A DNA stretch of 64,000 nt from Todiramphus chloris collaris (Eukaryota > Chordata > Aves > Coraciiformes > Alcedinidae): the NCBI GenBank assembly GCA_025345505.1, contig JANVCC010000012.1, positions 12,427,935 to 12,491,934 on the forward strand. Reading direction: 5' to 3'. Below are positions 26,086-36,567 of the stretch, in pieces (the first letter of the stretch is position 1; each line of letters starts with the position of its first letter). The translations under genes and the position numbers were made by a program. The notes beneath the pieces were generated by a model. The model saw only the letters and a list, made by a program, of their open reading frames with translations. It searched no databases and was not told the DNA's origin.

Positions 26086-26521
26086 CCAGTGATCTACAAA
26101 GACTACTAACTAGGGATAACTGTGGGTGCAGAAGGCATGTGAAGGGTTGCATGGCACTGTACCACCATTGCCCCCTAAATATCGTTCTATGTCATGAGGT
26201 TTCTATCCCATGGTGCTGGGGTCCTCAGCATGAGCACAGGCTGCCAGTACAGTTTGGTGTACGATTAGGGTTCGGGTTACGGTTCAGAGATCTACAAAAA
26301 GTAGACATCAAAGGACACTTGGGCTGCAAAAGGCATGTCATGGGGATCATGGATGTGCACCACCATTGGTCCCACCACACCATTCATTCTCATGAGGTTC
26401 ATTCATGGTGCTGGGAATCTCAGCCTCAAAATCCCATTAGGTTTAGGGGTAGGGGTAGGGTTCAGAAAGCTACCAAGCCTACAGGTCCAGAGACACTGGC
26501 TACAAAAGACATACCAAGGTG

Positions 26522-26701
26522 ATCCAGAACACTGGAACAGGCTGACAAGAGAGGTTTTGGAGTCTTTCTCTGAAGACTTTCAAAACTCTCCTGGATATGT
26601 TCTTGTGCAACTTGTCCTAGGTAAAACTCCTGTAGCAGGGGGTTTTGACTAGATGATCTGCAGAGGTCCTTTCTATCCCCTACCATTCTATGATTCTGTG
26701 A
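26522..26701 (+). mobile_element. CR1-D: short 3'-end CR1 stub, plus strand
   Basis: About 180 bp of CR1 3' end, from a segment reading CACTGGAACAGGCTG through the TTGACTAGATGATCTGCAGAGG block to the tail ATTCTATGATTCTGTG. It joins the satellite array with no gap at its 5' side, and the array does not resume after its 3' end. Extreme 5' truncation is normal for CR1. The 3' sequence resembles that of CR1-E and CR1-I, so these are probably the same subfamily. Confidence 0.85.
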
Positions 26702-29700
26702 AAGTATTTTTTTTCAAACTGGAAAGAAATGGTGTCTTCTTCTCTTCTTTGATGTTTGTATCTCCTTAATATGTATATGTAAAAACTAAACAAAGGTGCT
26801 AATTCCTTTTATCTAATATCACTTTTGGTTAATTATTCCATATGTTCATTGTCTGGATAGAAAATTCACAGAAGGTTTACATTTATTGTTCTGTCGTCTT
26901 TCGTCTTCATGTTGCTTAAGATCCTTCAAATTCCAAAAAGTCTTACCTGGAATTAGTTGCCTTTATGTTTAACCAAAATCTCATTGCACTGAGGGTAGTA
27001 TCTTCATTGCTTTTGGGAAAGATGGCATGTATGTGCATACAGTAAAATGAGATTATCGTCCCAAAATATGTGGTTCTTCAGGTTAGACATACTAAACTGG
27101 GGAAGATAAATAATAAATAACACTAGGAAATCTTTTAGAAACTATAAAACAATCTGAAATCAAATCTTCATATTTTCAGATCTTTGTGTCATAACATAAG
27201 AACTGCCAGGCTAAATGGGACTGAAAGTTCATTTAAAACTATTCTGAGCAGAAGAAGAGGTTTAGGAAAAGAATATGGAAATGTCACTGCCCTTCCTATG
27301 TGCTTATGCATATTACACCCTGACCACTTTTCCTGATTTTCATTATTTTATGTACATCTCTTTCTTGTGATAGTAATTTCTTTTCTAAATTGGAGACCTC
27401 TTGGGTTTTTTTGTCTCTTCCATTTCAAAACTCATTTCATGCTCATTTCTCTTTTTTGTACTGTGTCTATCTCTACTATATCCTTCCTGATACAGAAAAA
27501 AGAGAACTGCCTGAAGAAGAACTTCAAAAGGACTGTACTTATGGATTTATACAGGAAAACACAGCATGACAGGTATTGTTCCTTCCTTTCCTACTAATTT
27601 TTGAGCATCCATCTGATATTCTCAAATCTAAGCACAATTGCTCAAATCTTTCCTGGATGCCAATAGCTAGTGTAGATCCTATAGTTTCATATTACATTGC
27701 TTTTAATTTAGGCATTTCATCCCCTACTCCATCACTACTACAATATCTTTCTTAAAATTTCATACTGAATTATAATTCTTACTTCCTTGAAAAACACCTT
27801 GTCAATAAAATTAGTAACCATCATACCTTTTCCCAGCTTACTTACGAATATGTTCAATAGCATTGATTTCCATGAATGTCTCCAAAATGGTAAAAGCAAC
27901 CATCTTTTCCAAGCACTTTTTTTTTTCTTTTTTCACCACTTACTAATGCTTACAAGAAGATTTTCTCCCTTGTCCCATAGCATCCTACTTTACAGAGGGA
28001 TTTTCTCTAAATTATTTTGCAAAACCAAGTATATGTATCAATCACTATCTTCACCTACTTTATCACCTTCTTTAGAGACAATTATGCTTCTACATTTGTG
28101 AGGCATCACTGCAGAACATAAGACGACTTCCTGCTACCTCCTATTTACTCATTTACTCTTAATCCTGAATTCAACAGTTTTCTGACTGTACATAGAGACT
28201 TTCCATTTTATACTTCTCCAAAGTCCTTTAAAAAATTTGTATCACAGTTGCCATTTCCACCTCCTCCTGTACAAAGGACATTTTAAGTGATAAATTATAT
28301 ATAAACTATATATATAAATATATATAGACATAGTTAACAGCTCAGCACTTTTATATTTCACTTTGTTTAGAACTCTATCTGAATACAATCTTGGTTTTTT
28401 AGTTTCCTGATATTCATTTTATTAATTTGTTTGAAAATTCTTTTTACTAACATTTCTTCTGAGAAAATTCCTAAGTACTGATTATGTGAAAAAAATCTTT
28501 CATTTGTGATGCTCCTAAGCATTTGCACAGTGAGGTAGGTAATTCATTTTGGTTTTATTCTATGGCCTTATTCTATGAGATAACCCTTATAACATATTAA
28601 TCTTTGACCATACAGAATTTTGGAAGGCTTCTTAAGTTTGGCATTGCAATTTGTTTGAATACATTATAATGGGGGTTAAATGTTTTCCGAGAACAAGATG
28701 TTTCTCAAAGTCTTGTTTTAGCTGTTGTAGCACGATACAATTTACAGTTAAGTTACAGTTTCATTATTTGTATAAAAATTTTCTTTTAAATAAGACTTTT
28801 CTAATTTCTAATGGTCTCTCTCAATTTGCATTTAGTTATGGTTTTTGACATTATTTATAAAATATTCCTTTTTAAAAAATAAGAAGTATACTTCTAGACT
28901 AAAATTCTTATATAGCAGTAACATTTTCAATACAAGCATTTTATCTCGCAAGAGTTTCATCCTTTGGCTGCTCATTCTATTTTCTACATCTTTAAAACAA
29001 TGGGGTTTTTTTTACATTAATATATTAGAAATTTTTTTTCCTACTTTTTACTTCCTTACTGCTACACACATGCTGAATATACGGTGTTAATTTTTCAGGT
29101 TAGCTTTTTACTAATTATGTCTTGATCCAGGTCTTGTACATTACTTGAGACTACCTCATCTCTGTATTTTCCAATTATTTGTTCTAAGGTGAGATCATTT
29201 AAGGAGAAATGCCTTTAAAATGTTGATTATGCATGATTTCCATTCTGACATGAATTTTCATGAGAGTAACTGAATTTTATGTGTGTTTTCTGCTCTTAGA
29301 GCTTTCTGATTTTTATTATTATGCCACAGATTGCATCCCTATTCTGTCTAGTTAAGTAATTTTCTTTCTAAGTCTAAATTTTCATATAGCAGTGTGTTCC
29401 ATCAATATTTCTTCATTGTTTTCTTCCACTGAATACTGCAGCAGGGCCCTCCAAGAGAATCAACACAGGTTGATATCAGAGGCCTTGAAAGTACTGGGAT
29501 AAAGCAGATCTTAAGGCCACAAGCACAAATCGTAAGTGTTACCTGGTCACTAACAGATTTCAGCCTCGAGAGTCAGGGTGAACGTATTTCAAGGCATCTG
29601 AAAAATAAAATTTAAAAAAAAACTTTGCATATGGATTCAGTAAAAAAACCAACAACAACAAAACAAACATAAAGAAAACAGAGCAGATAGCAAGAGGGTA

Positions 29701-30292
29701 GAACAGACAAGAATGCAAGAATGGAAACAAAGTAAAAATAGAAAAAGAGGAACTGCTCCCACACCACAATTCCAGTCCACTCAAGGTGCTGTGTCCCATC
29801 AATACCGCTGCTTATCCACTGCAGGTCCTTCCTTTTCTCTGGTTGAAAAAGGACACTGCTTTTTGTTTTGCCATTCACCATATTTTGTTACTGCTTTTAT
29901 TCAAATACCTGTCTGTAGCTGGTCTTGGTATTGGCCTGGTTATCTACTTTTATATGTCATGCTTGTATGAAACTTTCACTTTTTTTTTGCTGTTCTCACC
30001 CTGAGTTTTACTCACCTTTAACTTGTTTTCTGTGGAGACAGAAGTTGCTGACTTCACTTGTACAAAGTGTATCATTTAGCTCTTTGCATTCTTACATGAC
30101 TGTTAGGTTTTATCTTGTCTTTAGCTTAAGTCTATGGAAATAGTTTTTGGAGTTTGTGTCCCTTTTATTTCAGGCTTCAGCAACATATTATTGTGATTTA
30201 GATAAAGCATTTATTTTCACAATAGGCTGTATTTATTCCAAAATCATTATTTGCTGCTTCTAATTCTTGCCCATATTTAGATTTTCTGACTG
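26702..30292. other. AT-rich non-coding stretch
   Basis: No supportable gene. Open frames are Phe/Leu/Ser-rich chance frames of T-rich DNA. It contains a TA-rich microsatellite at about 28294-28327. A somewhat less AT-rich patch at about 29430-29610 was not assigned. Confidence 0.55.
28294..28327. repeat. TA-rich microsatellite
   Basis: TATATA runs interrupted by AAAC/AAAT. Simple repeat. Confidence 0.7.
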
Positions 30293-32445
30293 TACAGAAT
30301 CACAGAACCATAAAATGTTAAGGGTTGGAAGGGACCTCAAAAGATCATCTAGTCCAACCCCCCTGCCAGAGCAGGACCACCTAGAGCAGGTCACATAGGA
30401 ACGCTTCCAGGCAGGTTTTAAATGTTTTCAGAGAAGGAGACTCCACAACTCCTCTGGGCAGCCTGTTCCAGAGCTCCATGACCCTCACAGTGAAAAAATT
30501 TTTCCTTATGTTTCTGTGAAACCTCTTATGCTCCAGCTTACACCCATTGCCTCTTGTCCTGTCATTGGACATAATAGAGAAATCCCTGGCTCCATTCTCC
30601 TGACACTCACCCTTTAAGTATTTATAAACATTCATGAGGTCACCCCTCAGTCTCCTCTTCTCCAAGGTAAAGAGACCCAGCTCCCCCAGCCTTTCATCAT
30701 GAGGGAGACGCTCCACTCCCGTAATCATCTTTGTGGCTCTGCGCTGGACTCTTTCAAGTAGTTCCCTGTCCTTGAACTGAGGGGCCCAGAACTGAACACA
30801 ATATTCCAGATGAGGTCTCACCAGGGCAGAGTAGAGGGGGAGGAGAACCTGTTTCGACCTACTAACCACACCCCTTCTGATACACAGCAGTATGCCATTG
30901 GCCTTCTTGGCCACAAGGGCACATTGCTGGCTCATGGTCATCTTGCTGTCCACCAGGAACCCCAGATCCTTTTCCCCCATGCTACTCTCTAACAGGTCAA
31001 TCCCCAGCCTATAGTGGTACATGGGGTTATTCTTGCCCAGATGCAAGACTACACTTGCCCTTGTTGTATTTAATTTGATTTCTCCCTGCCCAACTCTCCA
31101 GCCTGTCTAGGTAACGCTGAATGGCAGCACATCCTGTTGGTGTCTCAGACACTCATCCCAGTTTTGTATTATCACCAAACTTACTGACAGTGCACTCCGT
31201 TCCCTCATCCAGGTCACTGATAAATATATTGAACAGTACTGTCCCCAGTACTGACCCCTGAGGGTCTCCACTAGACATAGGCCTCCAGCTAGACTCTGCC
31301 CTATTGACCACAACTCTCTGACTTCTTTCCTTCAACCAGTTCCCAATCCACCTCATTACCTGATCATCCAGACCACACTTTCTCAGTTTAGCTGCAAGGA
31401 TGCTGTGGGAGACTGTGTCAAATGCTTTACTGAAATCAATATAGACTACATCCACTGCACTGGCACCTGGTTATTTCTTCAGAGAAGGCTATCAGGTTGG
31501 TCAAACATGACTTCCCCTTGGTAAAACCATGTTGACTGCTCCTGATGACCCCTTTGTCCTTGATAGACCTAGAGACAGTGCCAAGGATAAGTTGTTCCAT
31601 CACCTTTCCAGGGATGGAGGTGAGGCTGACCGGTCTGTAGTTCTCGGGTCTTCTTTCCCTGTTTGAAGACTGGAGTGACATTTGCTTTCTTCCAGACCTC
31701 AGGCACCTCTCCTGTTCTCCATGACTTACTAAAGAGATGGACAGTGGTCTAGCATTGACTTTTGCCAGCTCCCTCAGCATCCCATCAGGGCCCATGGACT
31801 TCCGTACATTCATATTGCTCAGTTGATCCCTAACCCAGTCCTCAACAACCAAGAAAGTCTCCTCCTCTATCCTGACTTCCTCTGGGGCCTCAGTGGTCTT
31901 GGGCTCCTGAGGAAGGTCTCCAGCAGTATAGACAGAGGCACAAAAGGCATTCAGTAACTCTGTCTTCTCTGTATCCTCTGTCACCAGGGCACCTGCCTCA
32001 TTCAACAGTGGGCCTACATTGCCCCTAGTGTTAGTTTTGTCTGCAGTGTATTTGAAGAAGCCTTTTCTTTTTTCCTTGGCCTCCCTTGCAAGGTTTAATT
32101 CCAAGGAAGCCTTAGATTTCCTGGTTGCCTCCCTACATCCTCTGACAACAGCCTTCTATTCCTCCCAAGTAGCCATCCTCTTCTTTCCATGATCTAAAGA
32201 CTCTTTTCTTCCACTTGAGTTTGCCCTGAAGTTCCCTGTTTAACCATGCAGGTCTCCTGGCTCCCTTTCTTGATCTTCTACCCATTGGGATGCTCTGATC
32301 TTGAGCTTGGAAGAAGTGGTCCTTGAATATAAGCCAACTGTCTTAGGCCTCTTTATCTTCTAGCGCCCTGTCCCATGGGATATCCCCTAACAATCTCTTG
32401 AAAAGGTCAAAGTTGGCCCTGCTGAAGTCCACATTAATGCAATTA
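30293..32445 (-). mobile_element. CR1-E: well-preserved CR1 LINE, minus strand
   Basis: Read on the minus strand it runs from the endonuclease-RT linker through RT to the 3' UTR. The 3' tail (ACAGAATCACAGAACC) is at the left edge near 30294-30308. Three long minus-strand frames remain: 31436-32104 (linker and RT N-terminus, with VRKSMGPDGMLRELAK), 31153-31455 (RT core, with [14 protein letters not shown]) and 30381-31046 (RT C-terminus and thumb, 221 codons). They lie in different frames, so at least two frameshifts separate them. The catalytic FADD box has become FGDN at 31168-31179. It is the youngest-looking CR1 here, judged by frame length. The 5' truncation is near 32445. Confidence 0.92.
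30381..32104 (-). pseudogene. CR1-E reverse transcriptase relic
   Basis: The reverse transcriptase of a LINE copies the element RNA at the nicked target. Reading right to left, the first frame carries a G-K-V-M-E-Q-L block and [13 protein letters not shown], the second carries D-F-S-K-A-F-D and a G-D-P-Q-G-S-V-L-G motif (usually G-V/I-P-Q-G), then FGDN in place of FADD. The third carries [15 protein letters not shown] and V-Q-R-R-A-T-K-M-I. The substituted catalytic box and the frameshifts make it inactive. Confidence 0.9.
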
Positions 32446-33311
32446 TTTTTGAGAAAGTTATATGCATTTTTTTCTTCTACTATGTATACATTAATGTCCA
32501 GAAATACCATGATCAAAATTTACCAAGTGTTTAAATGTTACCTTTTCACCTAGTAAAAGTCACCATATTGACACACACATACACCCAGAAAGAAAAACCT
32601 GTCAGAGTGGTAAAGCTTATCTTCTTGGTTTTAAGATACCTCAAAGGGGTACCCACAGCACCTGATTATGTAGCCATTATCTATGAAGAGCAACCTTCTT
32701 GGAAGTGTGGTGCCTGGCAGATTTCACTGTGGCTGAGCTGCTTAAGGGAATGATATGTAATGGAGGAGTAGATTCAACATCCTGATCCTCAGGTTACAAT
32801 TCCATGTAGCTAACAATCATTCCACATTCACTTCATACCATATATTCACTGTAGACTATAGCACATTTTTCTCCTAAAAGAGGACAGGAGGAACCAAGAC
32901 CTGCAATAAACCTGCAAGATATTTTACTACGGTACTACATGCAACATTTTTTTTTTTTTTTCCCCCCCAGGGTACCAGGAGAGTTCTATTGTAAAGGAAG
33001 GAAAACAAAGTCATTACTTGGTATTTTCTTTGTCTGCCTTCTAGAGATATTCCTTTACATTCACTCAAATGAATCTCCGAAGGATCTGTGAAACACAGAG
33101 GTCACTTGACATCATCTTTAAGGAAGTTCATATATATCTAAATAAAATAAGTTATGTGTAAACTCTGTATTTCTCAACTTTCTTTCATACAGAATTACCT
33201 TCCAGCTTCTAGGAATAATAATTTATTTCCAAAGGAATAGATTATAAATTCTGTCATTTGAATCAGTACAGTAATGGCACACACAGTATTATGTGAGATA
33301 TGATAGAGCTT
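32446..33311. other. Unassigned spacer
   Basis: No gene was recognised. A T15-C7 homopolymer pair lies at 32947-32968. Confidence 0.5.
32947..32968. repeat. T15-C7 homopolymer pair
   Basis: Uninterrupted T15 followed by C7. Such junctions are prone to assembly or sequencing error. Confidence 0.75.
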
Positions 33312-33883
33312 TGTAGTGAAGTGAGGGGGACAGTATTCTGCTTGAAAGGTAATAAAGCAAGTTGAGCAACCATTGTTATCCTGGGGCATCCTGAGATAAA
33401 CAGGAGACAGGATGCTGAGTCCTTGAGACAAGCTTGATGGGCCTTAGCTCATCTTGCATGGCTTTTAGATAAGGGAAGATTACTCCAAGACAGGGAGGAA
33501 TAAAGAAGAGCCTCCCCCCAGTCTTGTGATCTCTGACTCATCACAACTCTGCATCCTGAGACAAAAGGTAAAAAGTACACCTCGAGGAAGACTGAGAGCC
33601 TTCCTCCTGAAGACCCCTGCCCACAGCCACCAGACGGCATTGCGCAAGCGCCAATGGGAGGAGGCCTATGATAATGAGTTCCTGGAACTGATTGTAATAA
33701 TACAACCCCATATCATGAATATGTAACTAACTCTGTTAAATATGTATGCTTTGGTGTAATAAATACCTGCTTGATGGACACTTCGGTGTGCAAGTTAGGA
33801 GGAACGATCCCCCTTGCACCCGGAGCCGTAATAAACATACCTGCTTTATAACCTTTCACGGGTTGTAGAGTTTGTTTTCCGCA
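33312..33883 (+). mobile_element. LTR-like block, probable solo LTR
   Basis: This roughly 570-bp stretch is more GC-rich than its surroundings and has LTR-like organisation. It may start at TGTAGTGAAGTGAGG (33312) and ends near TTTTCCGCA (33883). Two AATAAA polyadenylation signals occur at 33758-33763 and 33830-33835, separated by a compact segment with CTTGCACCCGGAGCCG, as in an R-U5 region. Plus orientation follows from those signals. No internal retroviral sequence flanks it. I could not find a target-site duplication, so both ends, especially the left, are tentative. Family not named. Confidence 0.6.
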
Positions 33884-36170
33884 TGTCAGTAGGTAGGATT
33901 TCTTGGTTTTTTAAGCAAAAATACTCAAGTCATTTTTGTGTAAGGCTTCAAAACAACAGTAGTTCAAATCTATATTATGTATTCCAATTTTTATGCACAT
34001 TTCTGTTGCCAATCTTTTAAGTATCTGTACTTACTTTTATTATCATTTTACATCTGCCCTGATCCTTCTAACTACATTATACAGATTTGTTAATATTCAT
34101 TTATATGCTGTCATAGTTCTAGCTTCAGTTGCATGTTAAATATGTTCTTTAAAAAATACAAATTGTCCCTTTTTCCTGTAAATATGGCAATGAATCATTC
34201 ATTTTAGGAGTTTCCTAGTCTTACTAGTAATTCAAGAAATCTAGTACCGTACTTGAAACAGAGACCAGGAACAATCAGCAATCAATAAAGATTCTTACAA
34301 AAAGTACATTATAAGCAGATAGCTGTTTCTATTTCTAGGGCTATATTTGCCAGATTTTCTGAGCTCACAGCCAATAATAGGTGTTATGCAGACAAAATCT
34401 GGAGACAATGTGAAATAATAATTTAATTACAACAAAATAAACTAATGTAAGATAAAACATAATAAAGTCATAAGATTAAGTATTCACATACTCAAATCTT
34501 AAAGACTACTGAACTGAGGTTGAAAGTTCAATGTTAGCTTTGTGCCCTAGTTCCAGTTTACATAAATAAATACTTTATACATAAGAGGTTCAATGTATTG
34601 TAGACCTCTGTAAATATAACACCTATGATGATGGCATCTGATCAGGTAATTTGGCATTTTCAATATTAAAAGTATAGAACATGAGTTTTATAGGACTTCA
34701 ATATTATTTGTATTTGTACTTTACTATTTAAAAATCTTCAGTCATATGACTACTATCAAGTGTTAGAAAAAGCACTGAATTAAAAACATTCTTTACTTCT
34801 ATATTTCTTCAACTTTTTTTCATTATTTTTTTTCCAAGATATGTATTTATTTCATTTGCATTAGTTGTGCTGGGTTCTAGGGTGTAGGACAAAATGTTTA
34901 ACCATACAGTATCATGTACTTACATAGAAAGATATTTGTTTTATTGCTAAACAAAATTGCAAAGTCCAAGCCACTACTAGTTCATCCAGCAGTTGATGCC
35001 AGCCTGTCTTTCTCATTCTTTGTGACACTCAATCAGCTATTATTAACACTTCCATAAAATATCACAATTTAAATATTGCAGGATGATATTTCAATGTCTT
35101 ATCTCAAGTTTACTGTCTTTTGAGCTTTCTTTTCACTGTTTCCAAGCATGCATCTGTGTCAAACATTTAATCACCTAAGATGCAAGCAAGCATCTCTTTT
35201 GAGATGTTCAAGTGTCTTCAGAGATTGCTTCTAAATATATACAAAGTTCATAGTACCTTACAATGCCATACTGTCTTTCTTATTTGTAAACATCTACACA
35301 TACAGAAAATGATATTTCTAAAACTGTCAAAATCTATATGTTCCAAAATATATATTTCCAAATATACATTTTCAAAAGTGAACTTCTTTATACACTTGTT
35401 TCTCTAAGGCAGACAAATCCATTTGTTTGCAAAACATTACCCTTTTAAAGCCTTTCAACTGTACTTAGAGGCAAAACAATCCCTTCAGGATTTTCAAAAT
35501 TCTTGAATTTGAAAGAGGAAGAAGGAAGCTATTTTCAGGACAAAGAAATTACATTGCAGAGTGAAATGTACTCTTCTGCGTGCTACCTAGTAGGGTGCCT
35601 TTGTAAATGCTGATAAAATGTATTTATTCCAAACACCACTGTTAACAGCTCATTGCCTAACTGAAAATAGTTTTTCTCAATAGGTGCCATGCTGCCCTAA
35701 GTAAATTCAAGCAGTTTGTCTGATGAATTCAAAGATAGCACTCAAACCACGTAATGATGAATTGCATTTCAAAGTTATAAGTAATCTGAATCTTATTGTG
35801 CAAGTAGTAAGGATGTAATAAGAAAGCAACTACCTTTACATCATCACATGAAAATGTATCTTCTTTTTAAAAAGTTTATATATATATATGTATTTACATA
35901 ATTACCAGATAATTAGGACATTCTTCTTCAATCTGAAAAAAAAAAAACTTAGCTGTGGCCAAAGACACATTACCGTAATATTTTTATGTCAGCAGTATGA
36001 ATCCAAAATTGTGGTTATACTGATTAGATTGATTAATGTATGAAGGACTGCATTCTGCAACCTAATTCCTTTCAACCAATTTATCTAAGTTTGAATGAAT
36101 TACATAAAACCAACCTCACAATTTTGTTGTTTTCCTATCAGTACCATTAGTTTTCACAATTCTATTGCTT

Positions 36171-36187
36171 TTTTTTTTTTTTTTTTA
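36171..36187. repeat. poly-T tract
   Basis: Uninterrupted T run. Confidence 0.7.
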
Positions 36188-36553
36188 AAGTCCTTATATT
36201 TGGTTTATAAAGCTACAGACTATTTTCTTCTTACTGAGACCTTACACTTTCTGGCATACAGTGTAGTATCTTTTATGCATATACACTTTACCAGACTACT
36301 TGATTGAAATGTGTCTTTTTTTGTTTTCCACAGAAGTTATCTATCTAGAAAATGCTGCACATGCTCCAAAGAGTGGAGAATGATAGAGTTTCCTGGAAAT
36401 ATATATGTATATATGGGATTTACAAGATGTGTATAAGATATAAATACTCAAAGATAGAAGACAGTTACAATGTTGACACTCTATCATAGCTATTGGACTG
36501 AATAGTTTGAGACACTTCTGACTAGCAGTTGAGTCTTTTCTTAATAAGATTTG

Positions 36554-36567
36554 CCCCCCCCCCCCCC
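36554..36567. repeat. C14 homopolymer
   Basis: Uninterrupted run of 14 C, unusual in this AT-rich context. Confidence 0.85.

Larger units (their letters stand above)
24720..26521 (+). repeat. Satellite-like tandem array with TTAGGG motifs
   Basis: About nine full units plus a partial unit are arranged head to tail. Using the segment TTCAGAGATCTA as anchor, unit boundaries fall near 24722, 24922, 25123, 25322, 25500, 25682, 25884, 26085, 26283 and 26461. Spacings are 200, 201, 199, 178, 182, 202, 201, 198 and 178 bp (mean about 193). Each unit has the order: anchor, a CCAAGGACACTGGGGCTGC-like block, GGCATGCCAAGGG, CACTGCACCAACATTGC, CTTTCTATCTCATGAGG, a GATGCTGGGGACCTCAGCC block, CCAGGCTGCCACT, then a telomere-like tract just before the next anchor. 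I count about twelve exact TTAGGG hexamers, all in the same orientation, with degenerate variants around them. No coding role is likely. I do not recognise the family. Confidence 0.9.

Noticed and set aside
24904-26461. A true chromosome end
   Set aside because: The TTAGGG motifs are few, degenerate and separated by about 150 bp or more of other sequence, and unrelated DNA continues on both sides.
24663-26686. Many frames of 60-193 codons on both strands in the array
   Set aside because: They repeat with the unit and occur in several frames at once; treated as consequences of unit length.
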